Shown here: in pieces, positions 26,794 through 35,039 of the stretch
How the letters are laid out: each line of letters begins with the position of its first letter
Position numbering within the stretch: the stretch's first letter is position 1
Source: Burkholderia vietnamiensis LMG 10929
GTDB taxonomy: Bacteria; Pseudomonadota; Gammaproteobacteria; Burkholderiales; Burkholderiaceae
Direction: 5' to 3'
Assembly: GCF_000959445.1 (NCBI RefSeq)
Contig: NZ_CP009631.1
Span: 2,356,001 to 2,420,000, forward strand
Length of the DNA stretch: 64,000 nt
Position numbers and translations under genes: made by a program
The notes under the pieces: generated by a model
Database searches by the model: none
What the model was told of the DNA's origin: nothing
Seen by the model: only the letters and a program-made list of their open reading frames with translations

Positions 26794-27759
26794 ATGAAGC
26801 CTCGTATCGTCGCGTACAAGCCGCTGCCCGATGACGTACTCGCGTATCTGCGCGAGCACGCCGAGGTGATCCGGGCCGACGGCGCCGACGCGCTCGCCGA
26901 CGCGCTCGGCGAGGCGGACGGCGCGATCGGCGCGAGCCTGAAGATCACGCCGCAGATGCTCGATCGCGCGCCGCGGCTGAAGGCGTGGTCGACGATCTCG
27001 GTCGGCTACGACAACTTCGACGTCGCCGATCTCACGCGGCGCGGCATCGTGCTCGCGCACACGCCCGACGTGCTGACCGAATCGACCGCCGACACCGTGT
27101 TCTCGCTGATCCTCGCGTCCGCGCGCCGGGTGGTCGAGCTGGCGGAATGGGTCAAGGCCGGGCACTGGCAGCGCAGCATCGGCCCCGAACTGTACGGCAC
27201 CGACGTGCAGGGCAAGACGCTCGGCATCGTCGGGCTCGGGCGCATCGGCGGCGCGGTCGCACGCCGCGCCGCGCTCGGCTTCCGGATGCAGGTGCTGTAC
27301 ACCAACCGTTCGGCGCACGCCGAAGCGGAACAGCAGTACGGCGCGCGGCGCGTCACGCTCGACGAACTGCTCGCGCAGTCTGATTTCGTGTGCCTGCAGG
27401 TGCCGCTGTCGCCGCAGACGCATCATCTGATCGGCGCGGCCGAATTCGCGAAGATGAAGCGCGGTGCGATCCTGATCAACGCGTCGCGCGGCCCGGTGGT
27501 CGACGAGGCCGCGCTGATCGACGCGCTGCGCGCGGGTACGATCCGCGGCGCGGGGCTCGACGTGTTCGAGAAGGAGCCGTTGTCGGCCGACTCGCCGCTG
27601 CTGCGGATGAGCAACGTCGTCGCGCTGCCGCATATCGGCTCGGCGACGCACGAGACGCGTCATGCGATGGCGCGCTGCGCGGCGGAAAACCTGGTCGGCG
27701 CGCTGGCCGGCACGCTGCGTACGAATCTCGTCAATCCGGACGCGCTCGCGCATGCGTGA
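26794..27759 (+). CDS. kguD: 2-ketogluconate 6-phosphate reductase KguD
   Basis: A 321-residue D-2-hydroxyacid dehydrogenase of the glyoxylate/hydroxypyruvate reductase type. It has the NAD(P) motif 'GIVGLGRIGGAVARRAA' near residue 145 and the catalytic Arg in 'NASRGPVVDE'. The acid and His pair lie in 'GLDVFEKEPL' and 'LPHIGSATHETR'. KguD reduces 2-keto-6-phosphogluconate to 6-phosphogluconate, which enters the Entner-Doudoroff and pentose routes. Two ATGs are possible, 26785 (overlapping the kguT stop) and 26794. AAGGA is well spaced only for 26794, so I use that. Confidence 0.88.
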   Translation: MKPRIVAYKPLPDDVLAYLREHAEVIRADGADALADALGEADGAIGASLKITPQMLDRAPRLKAWSTISVGYDNFDVADLTRRGIVLAHTPDVLTESTADTVFSLILASARRVVELAEWVKAGHWQRSIGPELYGTDVQGKTLGIVGLGRIGGAVARRAALGFRMQVLYTNRSAHAEAEQQYGARRVTLDELLAQSDFVCLQVPLSPQTHHLIGAAEFAKMKRGAILINASRGPVVDEAALIDALRAGTIRGAGLDVFEKEPLSADSPLLRMSNVVALPHIGSATHETRHAMARCAAENLVGALAGTLRTNLVNPDALAHA

Positions 27760-28060
27760 GCGCCGGCGCGTGACCGGCGGGGGCGGCGGGGGCGGATAGA
27801 GGCGGCGGTCTTGGTGCGGGAGGGCAGGCTGCGTTATGATCGCCCGCTCGTCGCATCGACGAACCGGCCGCGCGGCCGGCGGCGTGGTGCGACGGGCATC
27901 CGTGCCGGGTCCGGTGCGGCCGGCGCCATCCGGTTCAGGTGGCCGCAGCGGGCGAGCGCGCAGCACGATCGCGGCGACGCGGGCCGGGCGGCTTTCGTAT
28001 CCAACAACAAAGGTCCGTCCGCAGACGAAGCGGCGCGGATCGTACGTCGCGAGGCACGAC
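27760..28060. other. Gap between kguD and ptxS
   Basis: About 300 bases without a gene. It holds a candidate sigma-70 promoter TTGGTG-N18-TATGAT (27811-27840) and a 16-base perfect palindrome CCGGCCGCGCGGCCGG (27864-27879). The regulator may therefore have its own promoter as well as read-through from the operon. No second copy of the kguE-type operator is seen. Confidence 0.4.
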
Positions 28061-29104
28061 TTGAGCGATTCGCAACCTTCCACGCAGCGTCCGGCGACGA
28101 TCAGCGACGTCGCCCGCGAGGCCGGCACGGGCAAGACCAGCGTTTCGCGCTATCTGAACGGCGAGACGCACGTGCTGTCCGCCGATCTGCGCCAGCGGAT
28201 CGAGGCGGCGATCGCCCGCCTGAACTACCGGCCGAACCAGATGGCGCGCGGGCTGAAACGCGGCCGCAACCGGCTGCTCGGCATGCTCGCGGCCGACCTC
28301 ACCAATCCGTATACCGTCGAAGTGCTGCAGGGCGTCGAGGCCGCGTGCCACGCGCTCGGCTACATGCCGCTGATCTGCCACGCCGCGAATGAAGTCGAGA
28401 TGGAGCGGCGCTTCCTGCAGCTGCTCACGACCTACCGCGTCGAAGGGCTGATCGTCAACGCGCTGGGCGCCGAGGAAGACGCGCTGCGCCCGCTGCGCGG
28501 CGGCGGCATCCCGGCCGTGCTGGTCGACCGGACGGTCGAGGGCTTCGAGGCCGACCTGATCGGCCTCGACAACACCGACGCGATCGAGACGGCGCTCGCG
28601 CACCTGATCGCGCGCGGCTTCGAGGCGATCCATTTCATCGTGCAGCCGTTCGAGCGCGTCAGCTCGCGGCGTCTGCGCGAGGCCGCGTTCCGCGCGGCGC
28701 TCGACGCGCGCGGGCTGCCGGTGCCGCCGACGATCGTGCTCGACCTCAACGAGCCCGCGACCGCGGCGGCGGCGCTCGCCGACCTCGACGCGCGCGTCGA
28801 CGACGCATTGCGGCGCGGTGCGCGCGCGGCGCTGTTCGCGGCGAACGGCCCGGTCGCGCTCGCGATCGCGCGCCATCTGCGCGCGCGCTTCGGCCCGGCA
28901 TGGCAGGAGAAGGCCGCGCTCCTGTCGATCGACGACCCGGAGTGGGCCGAGCTGATCGGCATCACGACGATTCGCCAGCCGACCTACGAGATCGGCTACA
29001 AGGCCGTCGAATTCGTGCACGAGCGCATCGACGGCGCGGGCGGCGACGCGCGTGTCGCGCTGCTGCGCGGCGAGCTGGTCGTGCGCGCGTCGACCGCAAG
29101 CTGA
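28061..29104 (+). CDS. ptxS: PtxS, LacI family repressor of 2-ketogluconate genes
   Basis: A 347-residue LacI/GalR repressor. The helix-turn-helix is 'ATISDVAREAGTGKTSVSRYLNG', followed by the hinge helix 'NYRPNQMARGL' and a periplasmic-binding-like effector domain ('LLGMLAADLTNPYTVEVLQGVEAA'). In Pseudomonas PtxS binds 2-ketogluconate and controls the kgu genes. I use the TTG start at 28061, preceded by GAGG, because upstream residues are not protein-like. It closes the kgu operon, and the operator palindrome before kguE fits it. Confidence 0.85.
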   Translation: MSDSQPSTQRPATISDVAREAGTGKTSVSRYLNGETHVLSADLRQRIEAAIARLNYRPNQMARGLKRGRNRLLGMLAADLTNPYTVEVLQGVEAACHALGYMPLICHAANEVEMERRFLQLLTTYRVEGLIVNALGAEEDALRPLRGGGIPAVLVDRTVEGFEADLIGLDNTDAIETALAHLIARGFEAIHFIVQPFERVSSRRLREAAFRAALDARGLPVPPTIVLDLNEPATAAAALADLDARVDDALRRGARAALFAANGPVALAIARHLRARFGPAWQEKAALLSIDDPEWAELIGITTIRQPTYEIGYKAVEFVHERIDGAGGDARVALLRGELVVRASTAS

Positions 29105-29157
29105 GTATCATTCGGGCACGCGGCGCAGCGGGTGCGCCGCTCCGAACAAGGAAATAC

Positions 29158-29934
29158 ATGACTGTCGCCCCCGTCACGCTGGCGGTGCTGATCGCCGCCA
29201 CGCTGATCATCGCGCTGCTGCCGTTCGTGCTGTTTCGTATGCTGCGCAAGCCGCTTGCGCTCGACCGCCGCGACACGATCGTCGGCGTCGCCGTCTTCAC
29301 GCTGTTCGCGATGATCGTCGAACGCGCCTTCCATGGCCTCGTGCTGAGCCGCACGCCCGACGGCGGCTGGCTCACGCAGCCGCTTGCGTTCGTCGCGTAC
29401 GGTGCGCTCTCGAGCGCCGTGTTCGAGGAGGTCGGCCGCTACGTCGGGATGCGCTTCCTGAGCCGCCGCTATGGGGCGTCGGCCGGCGACGGACGCGGCA
29501 TCGGCTACGGGCTCGGCCATGCCGGCGCCGAAGCGTGGTTCGTCGGCGTGCTCGTGTGGGGCCAGTGGTCGTATCTCGCGTGGCTGGCGAGCCGCGGACA
29601 GCTCGAAACGCAGCTCGCGGACCTGCCGGGCGATACCGTCGTGCGGCTGCATGTGATGCTCGCGACGCTGTCGGCCCAGTCGATCCTGCTGTTGCTGCTC
29701 GAGCGCTGCGCGGCGTTCGTCGTGCAGTTGGCGCTGTCGGTGCTGGTGTGGCGCGGCGTGCGCGCCGGCCGCGCGATGGTGCTGCCGCTCGCGATCGTGC
29801 TGCATGCGCTGGCGCTGCTGTACCAGGTGCGGGCGCTGCCGGCCGGCTGGCTCGAGGCCGTGTATTTCGTGCTGGCCGCGATGCTGGTCGCCGTGCTGAT
29901 GAAAACGTGCCGGCCGCCGCGTGCGGCGGCCTGA
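29158..29934 (+). CDS. YhfC family intramembrane metalloprotease-like protein
   Basis: A 258-residue membrane protein with about seven helices. It shows the YhfC/PF10086 motifs: 'AVFEEVGRYVGMRFL' with paired Glu near residue 90, and 'GYGLGHAGAEAWFVG' with His near residue 120. These would form a zinc-binding active site inside the membrane, as in the related CAAX/PrsW proteases. No substrate is known. It follows ptxS by 53 bases on the same strand but has its own AAGGA ribosome-binding site. A link to ketogluconate use is unlikely. Confidence 0.8.
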   Translation: MTVAPVTLAVLIAATLIIALLPFVLFRMLRKPLALDRRDTIVGVAVFTLFAMIVERAFHGLVLSRTPDGGWLTQPLAFVAYGALSSAVFEEVGRYVGMRFLSRRYGASAGDGRGIGYGLGHAGAEAWFVGVLVWGQWSYLAWLASRGQLETQLADLPGDTVVRLHVMLATLSAQSILLLLLERCAAFVVQLALSVLVWRGVRAGRAMVLPLAIVLHALALLYQVRALPAGWLEAVYFVLAAMLVAVLMKTCRPPRAAA

Positions 29935-29947
29935 CGGGGGAGAGCGA

Positions 29948-30310
29948 ATGGACGACTATCTGATCGAATGCCAGAGCGCCGAATTCGATGCGCTAGCGCG
30001 CGTGATCTGCGAGCTTTTTCCCGAGCAGACGCGCTTTACCGAAAGCAGCGACGAGCGCGGGCGCTTTTTGTCCGTGCAGTGGCTCGCGATGCGCTTCGGT
30101 TCGACGCCGAAACGCATGACGCTCGACATCCGCATCGTGCCGGCCGCGCTGGCGCGCTATCTGGCGCTCAGGCCGATGCAGCGCGCGCGCAGCCACGCGG
30201 TGCTGCATGCGTACACGGAAGCGATGCTCGGTTCGCTCGAGGAACGCCATGCGGCGGGCGAGGCGATCGAGCGCAATGCGGAACTCGAACTCGACGAGGA
30301 CTTTGCGTGA
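29948..30310 (+). CDS. Small uncharacterised protein (DUF3022-like)
   Basis: A 120-residue acidic, soluble protein. It begins 'MDDYLIECQSAEFDALARVI' and has a basic middle segment ('RFGSTPKRMTLDIRI'), then a helical end ('AMLGSLEERHAAGEAIERN'). It resembles the DUF3022 group found in Burkholderia, whose function is unknown; the assignment is from memory. It starts 13 bases after the YhfC-type gene and follows a GGGGGAG ribosome-binding site, so the two are probably co-transcribed. No membrane segment, cysteine or catalytic motif is seen. Confidence 0.65.
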   Translation: MDDYLIECQSAEFDALARVICELFPEQTRFTESSDERGRFLSVQWLAMRFGSTPKRMTLDIRIVPAALARYLALRPMQRARSHAVLHAYTEAMLGSLEERHAAGEAIERNAELELDEDFA

Positions 30311-30368
30311 AGGTGGACGCCGCGGGCGTGCCGGCGCGGAGCCGGTGTGCGGCGTCGGGCGTTACGCG

Positions 30369-30800
30369 TTACGCGTCGCGGTAGACCTGGGCGAAGCGCT
30401 GTGCCTGCACGACGCCGTAGTCGCCGGGCGCGTATTGCATGACCCAGTCGCCGGCGGTGCCGCGCAGCGTGTCGCCGTTTTCGGAGCGCGCGATCGTGAA
30501 CGGCTCGTCCATGCGGCGGGCCAGCACGACGGCCGGGCGGTTGCGGTATGCACCGGGCGCGCCGTGCGCGAGCGCCGGATCGGCGGGCAGATACTTCACG
30601 TCGAAGCGTTCGCGCGACACGACCCAGCGGTCGCCGGTCGAGCCGGTGACCAGCGCGTCGCCCGCGACATAGCGGTTCGGACCTTCGAGGCTCATCAGTT
30701 CGCCGTCGGCCTGCGCGAATGCGACCGTGACGGTTTCGTCCTTGACGACGCGACGGGCCTGCGGGTCGGTACGCAGATCGATGTGCTTGAGTTCGAGCAT
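30369..30800 (-). CDS. PGDYG domain protein
   Basis: A 143-residue soluble protein carrying the eponymous 'YAPGDYGVVQ' motif near its C-terminus, the mark of the PGDYG family. Before it lie two repeats of a similar pattern ('PNRYVAGDALVTGSTGDRWVVSRERFDVKY' and 'GDTLRGTAGDWVMQY'), each ending in a tryptophan and valine strand. This suggests two related beta folds. Function is unknown. It is convergent with the DUF3022-like gene. Confidence 0.8.
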   Translation of the reverse strand: MLELKHIDLRTDPQARRVVKDETVTVAFAQADGELMSLEGPNRYVAGDALVTGSTGDRWVVSRERFDVKYLPADPALAHGAPGAYRNRPAVVLARRMDEPFTIARSENGDTLRGTAGDWVMQYAPGDYGVVQAQRFAQVYRDA

Positions 30801-30930
30801 GGCGGGGGAAGTGCGGGAAAAGCCGGGAGCTTATCCCGAATTCGGCGCGCCGTGTGACGCGCCGGTTCCGGCGGCAGCGGCAGGCGCTCGGCCGCTCAGC
30901 CGTGCGCGAGCCGCGCGGTGGCGATGGGTG

Positions 30931-31461
30931 TCAAGGCTGCGCGGGCGCGCTGGCGGCCGGCGCGGCGGCTGCCTTGCCTTCCCGGGGCGCGGCCTTGCCC
31001 TTGCCGCGATGCGCGCCGCCGTGATGCAGCCAACTGCGGAACGTGGTGTCGGCCAGCGCCTTCTGGTCGGCCGGGAACGACTCGTAGAGCGGCGCGAAGG
31101 CGTCGGCGAGCTTTTTCGCGCCGTCCGCGTTCGCTTGCGCGAGCGCCGCGTACTGCTTCATGTCGTCGACCGCCGATACGTCGCGGCTTTCCATCCGTTC
31201 GCGATACAGGCGACCCATCGTGTCGCCGTTCTCGCGCATCGTGTCGGCGAAGGTTTTCCATTGCGGCTCCTGCGCCGAGGTGATCTTCAGCTGGTCGTGC
31301 AGGTACTTGATGCGTTGCTCGACGCGCGCTTCGTGGCGCGCGGCGCGCTGTTCGGCGCTGGGCGCCGACGCGGCGGGCATCGAGGCCGGTTGCGGCTGGC
31401 TTTGCGCGAAGGCGCCGGCGGCCGCGGCGAGCATCGCAAGGGTGAGCGAGATTTTCTTCAT
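30931..31461 (-). CDS. Spy/CpxP (LTXXQ) family periplasmic protein
   Basis: A 176-residue exported protein. The signal peptide 'KKISLTLAMLAAAAGAFAQ' starts at the ATG at 31461, which follows GGAGAG. The mature part is helical and has the LTXXQ-type pattern 'LHDQLKITSAQEPQWKTFADTMREN', plus a second related segment 'LADAFAPLYESFPADQKALAD'. Relatives (Spy, CpxP) are periplasmic chaperones or envelope stress sensors. The C-terminal 35 residues are a Lys/Ala/Pro-rich tail preceded by 'HHGGAHRGKGK', which might bind metals. No cpxR or baeR gene is nearby. Confidence 0.8.
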   Translation of the reverse strand: MKKISLTLAMLAAAAGAFAQSQPQPASMPAASAPSAEQRAARHEARVEQRIKYLHDQLKITSAQEPQWKTFADTMRENGDTMGRLYRERMESRDVSAVDDMKQYAALAQANADGAKKLADAFAPLYESFPADQKALADTTFRSWLHHGGAHRGKGKAAPREGKAAAAPAASAPAQP

Positions 31462-31810
31462 GATGGGCTCTCCGGGGTGGTGTCGTGCGAGCGGGCGCGG
31501 GCGCGCATCTCGCATCGCCCGATATTAGTAGCACGTCGGCTGCAACCCGGCAGTGAAAGCGACACTTGCTTACATCGGATACTTGTCGAAATCGATGTTG
31601 GTGGGGCGCACGGTGGGGCGGGGGGCGTTCGGTTGGGGCGTCGTGCCATATCGCGCTGCCTGCGACACCTGCGATGGGCCGGCCGCGTCATGCCGGCGTG
31701 CGACATCGGGAAGCCGCTCCCGCGCCATGCCGTGTGGGCGGGTCGCGGGTTCGGCGCTATCATCGCGTCACGTTCCATTTCGCCGGCGCGCTGCACGCCG
31801 GCCCAGCCTC
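31462..31810. other. Divergent intergenic region, Spy-like gene to Lrp/AsnC gene
   Basis: About 350 bases with no convincing gene. It must hold both promoters. I see no strong palindrome or recognisable sigma factor boxes. Confidence 0.35.
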
Positions 31811-32275
31811 ATGCGTCCACCTCGCCTCGACCAACTCGACGATCTCGACCGGCAACTCGTCGCGCTGCTGCAAGCCGATGCGCGCGCGAGCGTCGCCGAT
31901 CTCGCGCGACAGCTCGACGTCGCCCGCACGACCGTCGTCGCGCGCATCGCGCGGCTCGAGCGCACCAACGTGATCGCCGGTTACAGCGTGCGGCTCGGGC
32001 AGGACGTGCTGGACGCGAGCATCTACGCGTACGTCGGCATCATCCTCACGCCGAAGTTCGGCAAGGACGTGCTGCGCAAGCTGGACCGGATGCCCGAAGT
32101 GCAACTGCTGTGCGCGGTGAGCGGCGAATACGACTATGTCGCGTGGCTGCGCGCCGATTCGCCGGAGCGGCTCAACGACCTGCTTGACCAGATCGGCTCG
32201 CTCGAAGGTGTCGAGCGCACGACGACGTCGATCATTCTGTCGCGCAAGATCGATCGCGGCACCATCGGTGGATGA
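31811..32275 (+). CDS. Lrp/AsnC family transcriptional regulator
   Basis: A 154-residue regulator. The N-terminal helix-turn-helix 'LDDLDRQLVALLQADARASVADLARQLDVARTTVVARIARLE' is typical of the family. The second half is an AsnC ligand-binding alpha/beta domain ('VQLLCAVSGEYDYVAWLRAD'). These proteins sense amino acids and control amino acid metabolism. A saccharopine/lysine-dehydrogenase-like gene lies 790 bases downstream on the same strand and is a possible target; this is only inferred from position. Confidence 0.87.
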   Translation: MRPPRLDQLDDLDRQLVALLQADARASVADLARQLDVARTTVVARIARLERTNVIAGYSVRLGQDVLDASIYAYVGIILTPKFGKDVLRKLDRMPEVQLLCAVSGEYDYVAWLRADSPERLNDLLDQIGSLEGVERTTTSIILSRKIDRGTIGG

Positions 32276-33062
32276 TGAGGCGCATGCGTGCTTCATGCGT
32301 GACGCCGTGGCGCGATGTGGGTCGTTGCGCCGGGTGTTTCTTCGTTTCCCTCTGGTGACGCGGGCCGCGGCGGGGGGAGGTCGGGGCGCGTTGGCCGTTT
32401 CTTCGCTTGTCTCGGATGGCGTCTGTCGCGGCGCGTAACGTCGGGTCGCGCTCGCTGTTTCTTCGTTTCTCGCCGGCGGCGTCGGCTGCGGCGTGTTACG
32501 TCGGCTCGTGCCGGCTATTTCTTCGTTTTGGTCCGGTGACGCTGGCTGCGGCGCGGTACGCCGTCGTGCTGGCCGTATCTTCGTTTCTCGCCGGTAACGC
32601 CGGCTGCGGCGGGTGATGTCGGGCCGTGCCCGATGTTTCTTCATTCTCTCTACCGACGCCAGGACCGACGCGTCACGTCGAGCTGCGTCGGCTATTCCTC
32701 GGTTTCTCTCCGTGACGCCCGCGCAACGAGCGCATTGCGTCGCGTCATGTCAGGCCTCTTCGCGCATGCATCGGTGCGGCGAACGCGTGTCGGCGCGCGT
32801 CATGATGTCTCGCCTCTGTCCCGCATTGCGGCTTCAGCACGCCCCCATTCGCTTCATACGCCCGCGCCAGCCGCTTGCCCGGCGACATATCTGCGATTTT
32901 TATACGATCTCGTCGAAACGACGAAACCATTCGTCAATTAGTCGAATTTATCGGTCGTTTCGCATCATTCTTCGTCTTGGAACTGATTTTGCGCGTCCCT
33001 AAACTGTGTTCATGGCTCGACGCCGTACACGAACACCAAACCCATCATCAGGAGATAAGCGC
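32276..33062. other. Long non-coding stretch with tandem repeats before the dehydrogenase gene
   Basis: About 790 bases with no gene I can support. The central part is the ~60-bp repeat array described separately. The last 180 bases are AT-richer than the surroundings (TCGTCAATTAGTCGAATTTATC and onward, 32931-32985), as expected for a promoter. A clear ribosome-binding site AGGAG stands at 33050. Confidence 0.5.
32337..32762. repeat. Degenerate ~60-bp tandem repeat array, about seven units
   Basis: The sequence TTTCTTCG (or one- to two-base variants) recurs at 32337, 32398, 32458, 32518, 32576, 32636, 32694 and 32755. That is spacings of 61, 60, 60, 58, 60, 58 and 61 bases. Within each unit a GC-rich part resembling GGCTGCGGCG..TTACGTCGG is also conserved. 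The units are diverged. The array lies between an Lrp/AsnC regulator gene and a dehydrogenase gene. Confidence 0.8.
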
Positions 33063-34163
33063 ATGAAAATCGCCATTGTCGGCGCAGGTCTGATCGGTCA
33101 CACCATTGCTCACATGCTGCGTGAAACGGGCGACTACGAGGTCGTGGCATTCGACCGCGACGCCGATGCGCTTGCCAAGCTCTCACGTGAAGGCATCGCG
33201 ACGCAGCGGGTCGATTCGGCCGACGCCAATGCGATTCGCGAAGCCGTGAAGGGCTTCGATGCGCTCGTCAATGCGCTGCCGTACTACCTCGCGGTGAACG
33301 TCGCCGCGGCAGCGAAGGCGGCCGGCGTGCACTATTTCGACCTGACCGAGGACGTGCGCGCAACCCACGCGATCCGCGAACTCGCCGACGGCTCCGACCA
33401 CGCGTTCATGCCGCAATGCGGGCTGGCGCCGGGCTTCATCGGCATCGCCGCACACGAGCTCGTGAACGGTTTCAGCGAAGTGCGCGACGTGAAGATGCGC
33501 GTCGGCGCGCTGCCCGAGTATCCGACGAACGCGCTGAAGTACAACCTGACCTGGAGCGTCGACGGGCTGATCAACGAATACTGCCAGCCGTGCGAAGCGA
33601 TCCGCGACGGCCGCAAGCAGTGGGTGCAGCCGCTCGAAGGCCTCGAGCACTTCTCGCTCGACGGCACCGAATACGAGGCGTTCAACACGTCGGGCGGCCT
33701 CGGCACGCTGTGCGAAACGCTGTCGGGCAAGGTCGAGTCGCTGGATTACAAGTCCGTCCGCTATCCGGGCCACCGTGCGCTGGTGCAGTTCCTGCTCGAG
33801 GACCTGCGCCTGTCGAGCGACCGCGACACGCTGAAGGCGATCATGCGCCGCGCGGTGCCGTCGACGAAGCAGGACGTCGTGCTCGTGTTCGTCACGGTGA
33901 CGGGCGTGAAGGACGGCCAGCTCGTGCAGGACGTATTCACGCGCAAGATTTTCGCGAAGGACGTATGCGGGATGCACATGAGCGCGATCCAGATCACGAC
34001 GGCTGGCGCGATGTGCGCGGTGCTGGATCTGTTCCGCGAAAAGAAGCTGCCGCAGAGCGGTTTCATCCCGCAGGAGAAGGTCTCGCTGAAGGCGTTCCTC
34101 GCGAACCGCTTCGGCAAGCTGTACGAAGGCGGAACGATGGAGCGCGTGCACGCACTGGCGTGA
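33063..34163 (+). CDS. Saccharopine/lysine dehydrogenase family protein
   Basis: A 366-residue NAD(P)-dependent enzyme. The N-terminal Rossmann motif is 'IAIVGAGLIGHTIAHMLRE', and the next strand ends 'VVAFDRDADAL'. The middle has 'FMPQCGLAPGFIGIAAHEL', the conserved segment of saccharopine dehydrogenases and lysine 6-dehydrogenases that forms the substrate pocket. The C-terminal domain contains 'YPGHRALVQFLLEDL'. It is predicted to oxidise an amino acid such as L-lysine or a derivative. The ATG at 33063 follows AGGAG. An Lrp/AsnC regulator upstream would fit amino-acid control. Confidence 0.82.
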   Translation: MKIAIVGAGLIGHTIAHMLRETGDYEVVAFDRDADALAKLSREGIATQRVDSADANAIREAVKGFDALVNALPYYLAVNVAAAAKAAGVHYFDLTEDVRATHAIRELADGSDHAFMPQCGLAPGFIGIAAHELVNGFSEVRDVKMRVGALPEYPTNALKYNLTWSVDGLINEYCQPCEAIRDGRKQWVQPLEGLEHFSLDGTEYEAFNTSGGLGTLCETLSGKVESLDYKSVRYPGHRALVQFLLEDLRLSSDRDTLKAIMRRAVPSTKQDVVLVFVTVTGVKDGQLVQDVFTRKIFAKDVCGMHMSAIQITTAGAMCAVLDLFREKKLPQSGFIPQEKVSLKAFLANRFGKLYEGGTMERVHALA

Positions 34164-34191
34164 CGCACGCGTCTTTGGTACGAGGGTAAAG

Positions 34192-34231
34192 GCGACGCCG
34201 GGAGCGCAACAGCGCTTCCGGCGTTGTCGTT
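34192..34231 (+). terminator. Hairpin terminator after the dehydrogenase gene
   Basis: CGACGCCGGGAGCGC pairs with GCGCTTCCGGCGTTGTCG around a short AACA loop, with a short T-rich tail (GTCGTTTCG). It lies 29 bases after the stop codon. Confidence 0.7.
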
Positions 34232-34278
34232 TCGACGCAGGCGCCGCGTCGCGCGGCGTCAGGCGGGCAGGGGAGCGT

Positions 34279-34896
34279 TCAGGCCGACCGCGACGCGCCG
34301 GCGGCCGGTTGCTCGTGCGGCTGCGCGAGGCGGTGCAGCAGCGCGTCGATGTCCGCGTCGGACGGTGCGGTGTTGTCGAACATCACGATGCCGTCGCATT
34401 CGTCACCGGTCGGCACGAAGCGGCGCTGCCGGTATTCGTCCCAGTGGGCGAGCTTGTACGCATCGTTCGGATTGCCGCGCGCGACGATCCGCTGGTGCGC
34501 GACGTCTTCGGCGGTGTGGACCCAGACGACCGTCAGCGAGATGTCAGGCCCGATGCCGAGCCAGTCGCGGTCGAGAATGCGCCCGTCACGCACTTCGCGC
34601 GACAGCGGGGCGACCACCAGCACGCCGATGCCGAGCGCGAGATTCTCGCGGGCCGTGTCGAGCAGGCCCTGGTATTCGGGGTCACGCAGATGTTTCAGGT
34701 AGAGCGGGCTGTCGCGATCGTTCGGGTCGGCGGTGAGGGCGCCCATCGCGGCCGAGCTGTAGCGGCCGTACAGCGTGTCCTTGTCGAGCAGGCAGAAGGC
34801 TTCGCCGGTGGCTCGCATCAGCGGCCCGATCAGCCGCTTTGCGAGCGTGGTCTTGCCGGTGCCGGCATGACCGCAGAAGAACACCAGATGCGTCAC
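34279..34896 (-). CDS. P-loop kinase-like ATPase
   Basis: A 205-residue ATP-binding protein. The Walker A motif 'FFCGHAGTGKTTLAKRL' is near the N-terminus. Further on are 'LLDKDTLYGRYS' (a possible substrate-binding lid) and 'VVAPLSREVRDGRILDRDW' followed by 'LTVVWVHTAEDVAHQRIVARGNPNDAYKLAHW'. This order resembles small P-loop kinases of the gluconate- or adenylylsulfate-kinase type. The phosphate acceptor is unknown. The GTG start at 34896 overlaps the stop codon of the CydX-like gene by four bases (GTGA), indicating translational coupling. Confidence 0.75.
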   Translation of the reverse strand: MTHLVFFCGHAGTGKTTLAKRLIGPLMRATGEAFCLLDKDTLYGRYSSAAMGALTADPNDRDSPLYLKHLRDPEYQGLLDTARENLALGIGVLVVAPLSREVRDGRILDRDWLGIGPDISLTVVWVHTAEDVAHQRIVARGNPNDAYKLAHWDEYRQRRFVPTGDECDGIVMFDNTAPSDADIDALLHRLAQPHEQPAAGASRSA

Positions 34897-35039
34897 GAAT
34901 ACCGGCTCCCCGAATCGGCAGGCGACGCGTCGGAGCCCTTGTTGCCGCGCGAAAACACTTCGGCCTCGAGCCACATCGCGTTGATGACGCCGAAACCGAG
35001 CGCCACGCCGATGCCGAGTATCCACGAGAAATACCACAT
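34893..35039 (-). CDS. cydX: CydX-like small membrane protein (cytochrome bd accessory subunit)
   Basis: A 48-residue protein starting 'MWYFSWILGIGVALGFGVI', very close to the N-terminus of E. coli CydX (YbgT). That is the small subunit that stabilises haems in cytochrome bd oxidase in the inner membrane. One transmembrane helix spans residues 3-25, followed by 'AMWLEAE' as in CydX, then a polar tail ('SRGNKGSDASPADSGSRYS'). A strong ribosome-binding sequence AAGGAGA precedes the ATG. It is unusual in that no cydA or cydB lies beside it. Upstream is divergent corA, and downstream it overlaps a P-loop kinase gene. Confidence 0.8.
   Translation of the reverse strand: MWYFSWILGIGVALGFGVINAMWLEAEVFSRGNKGSDASPADSGSRYS

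Noticed and set aside
31760..32644. Minus-strand frame with 20-residue repeats overlapping the Lrp gene
   Set aside because: It is antisense to a clear Lrp/AsnC gene and its periodicity follows from the 60-base DNA repeats; no ribosome-binding site or family resemblance. Kept as part of the repeat finding only.
32337..32762. CRISPR array
   Set aside because: The repeats are degenerate over the whole unit with no conserved repeat and unique spacer alternation, and no cas genes are near.
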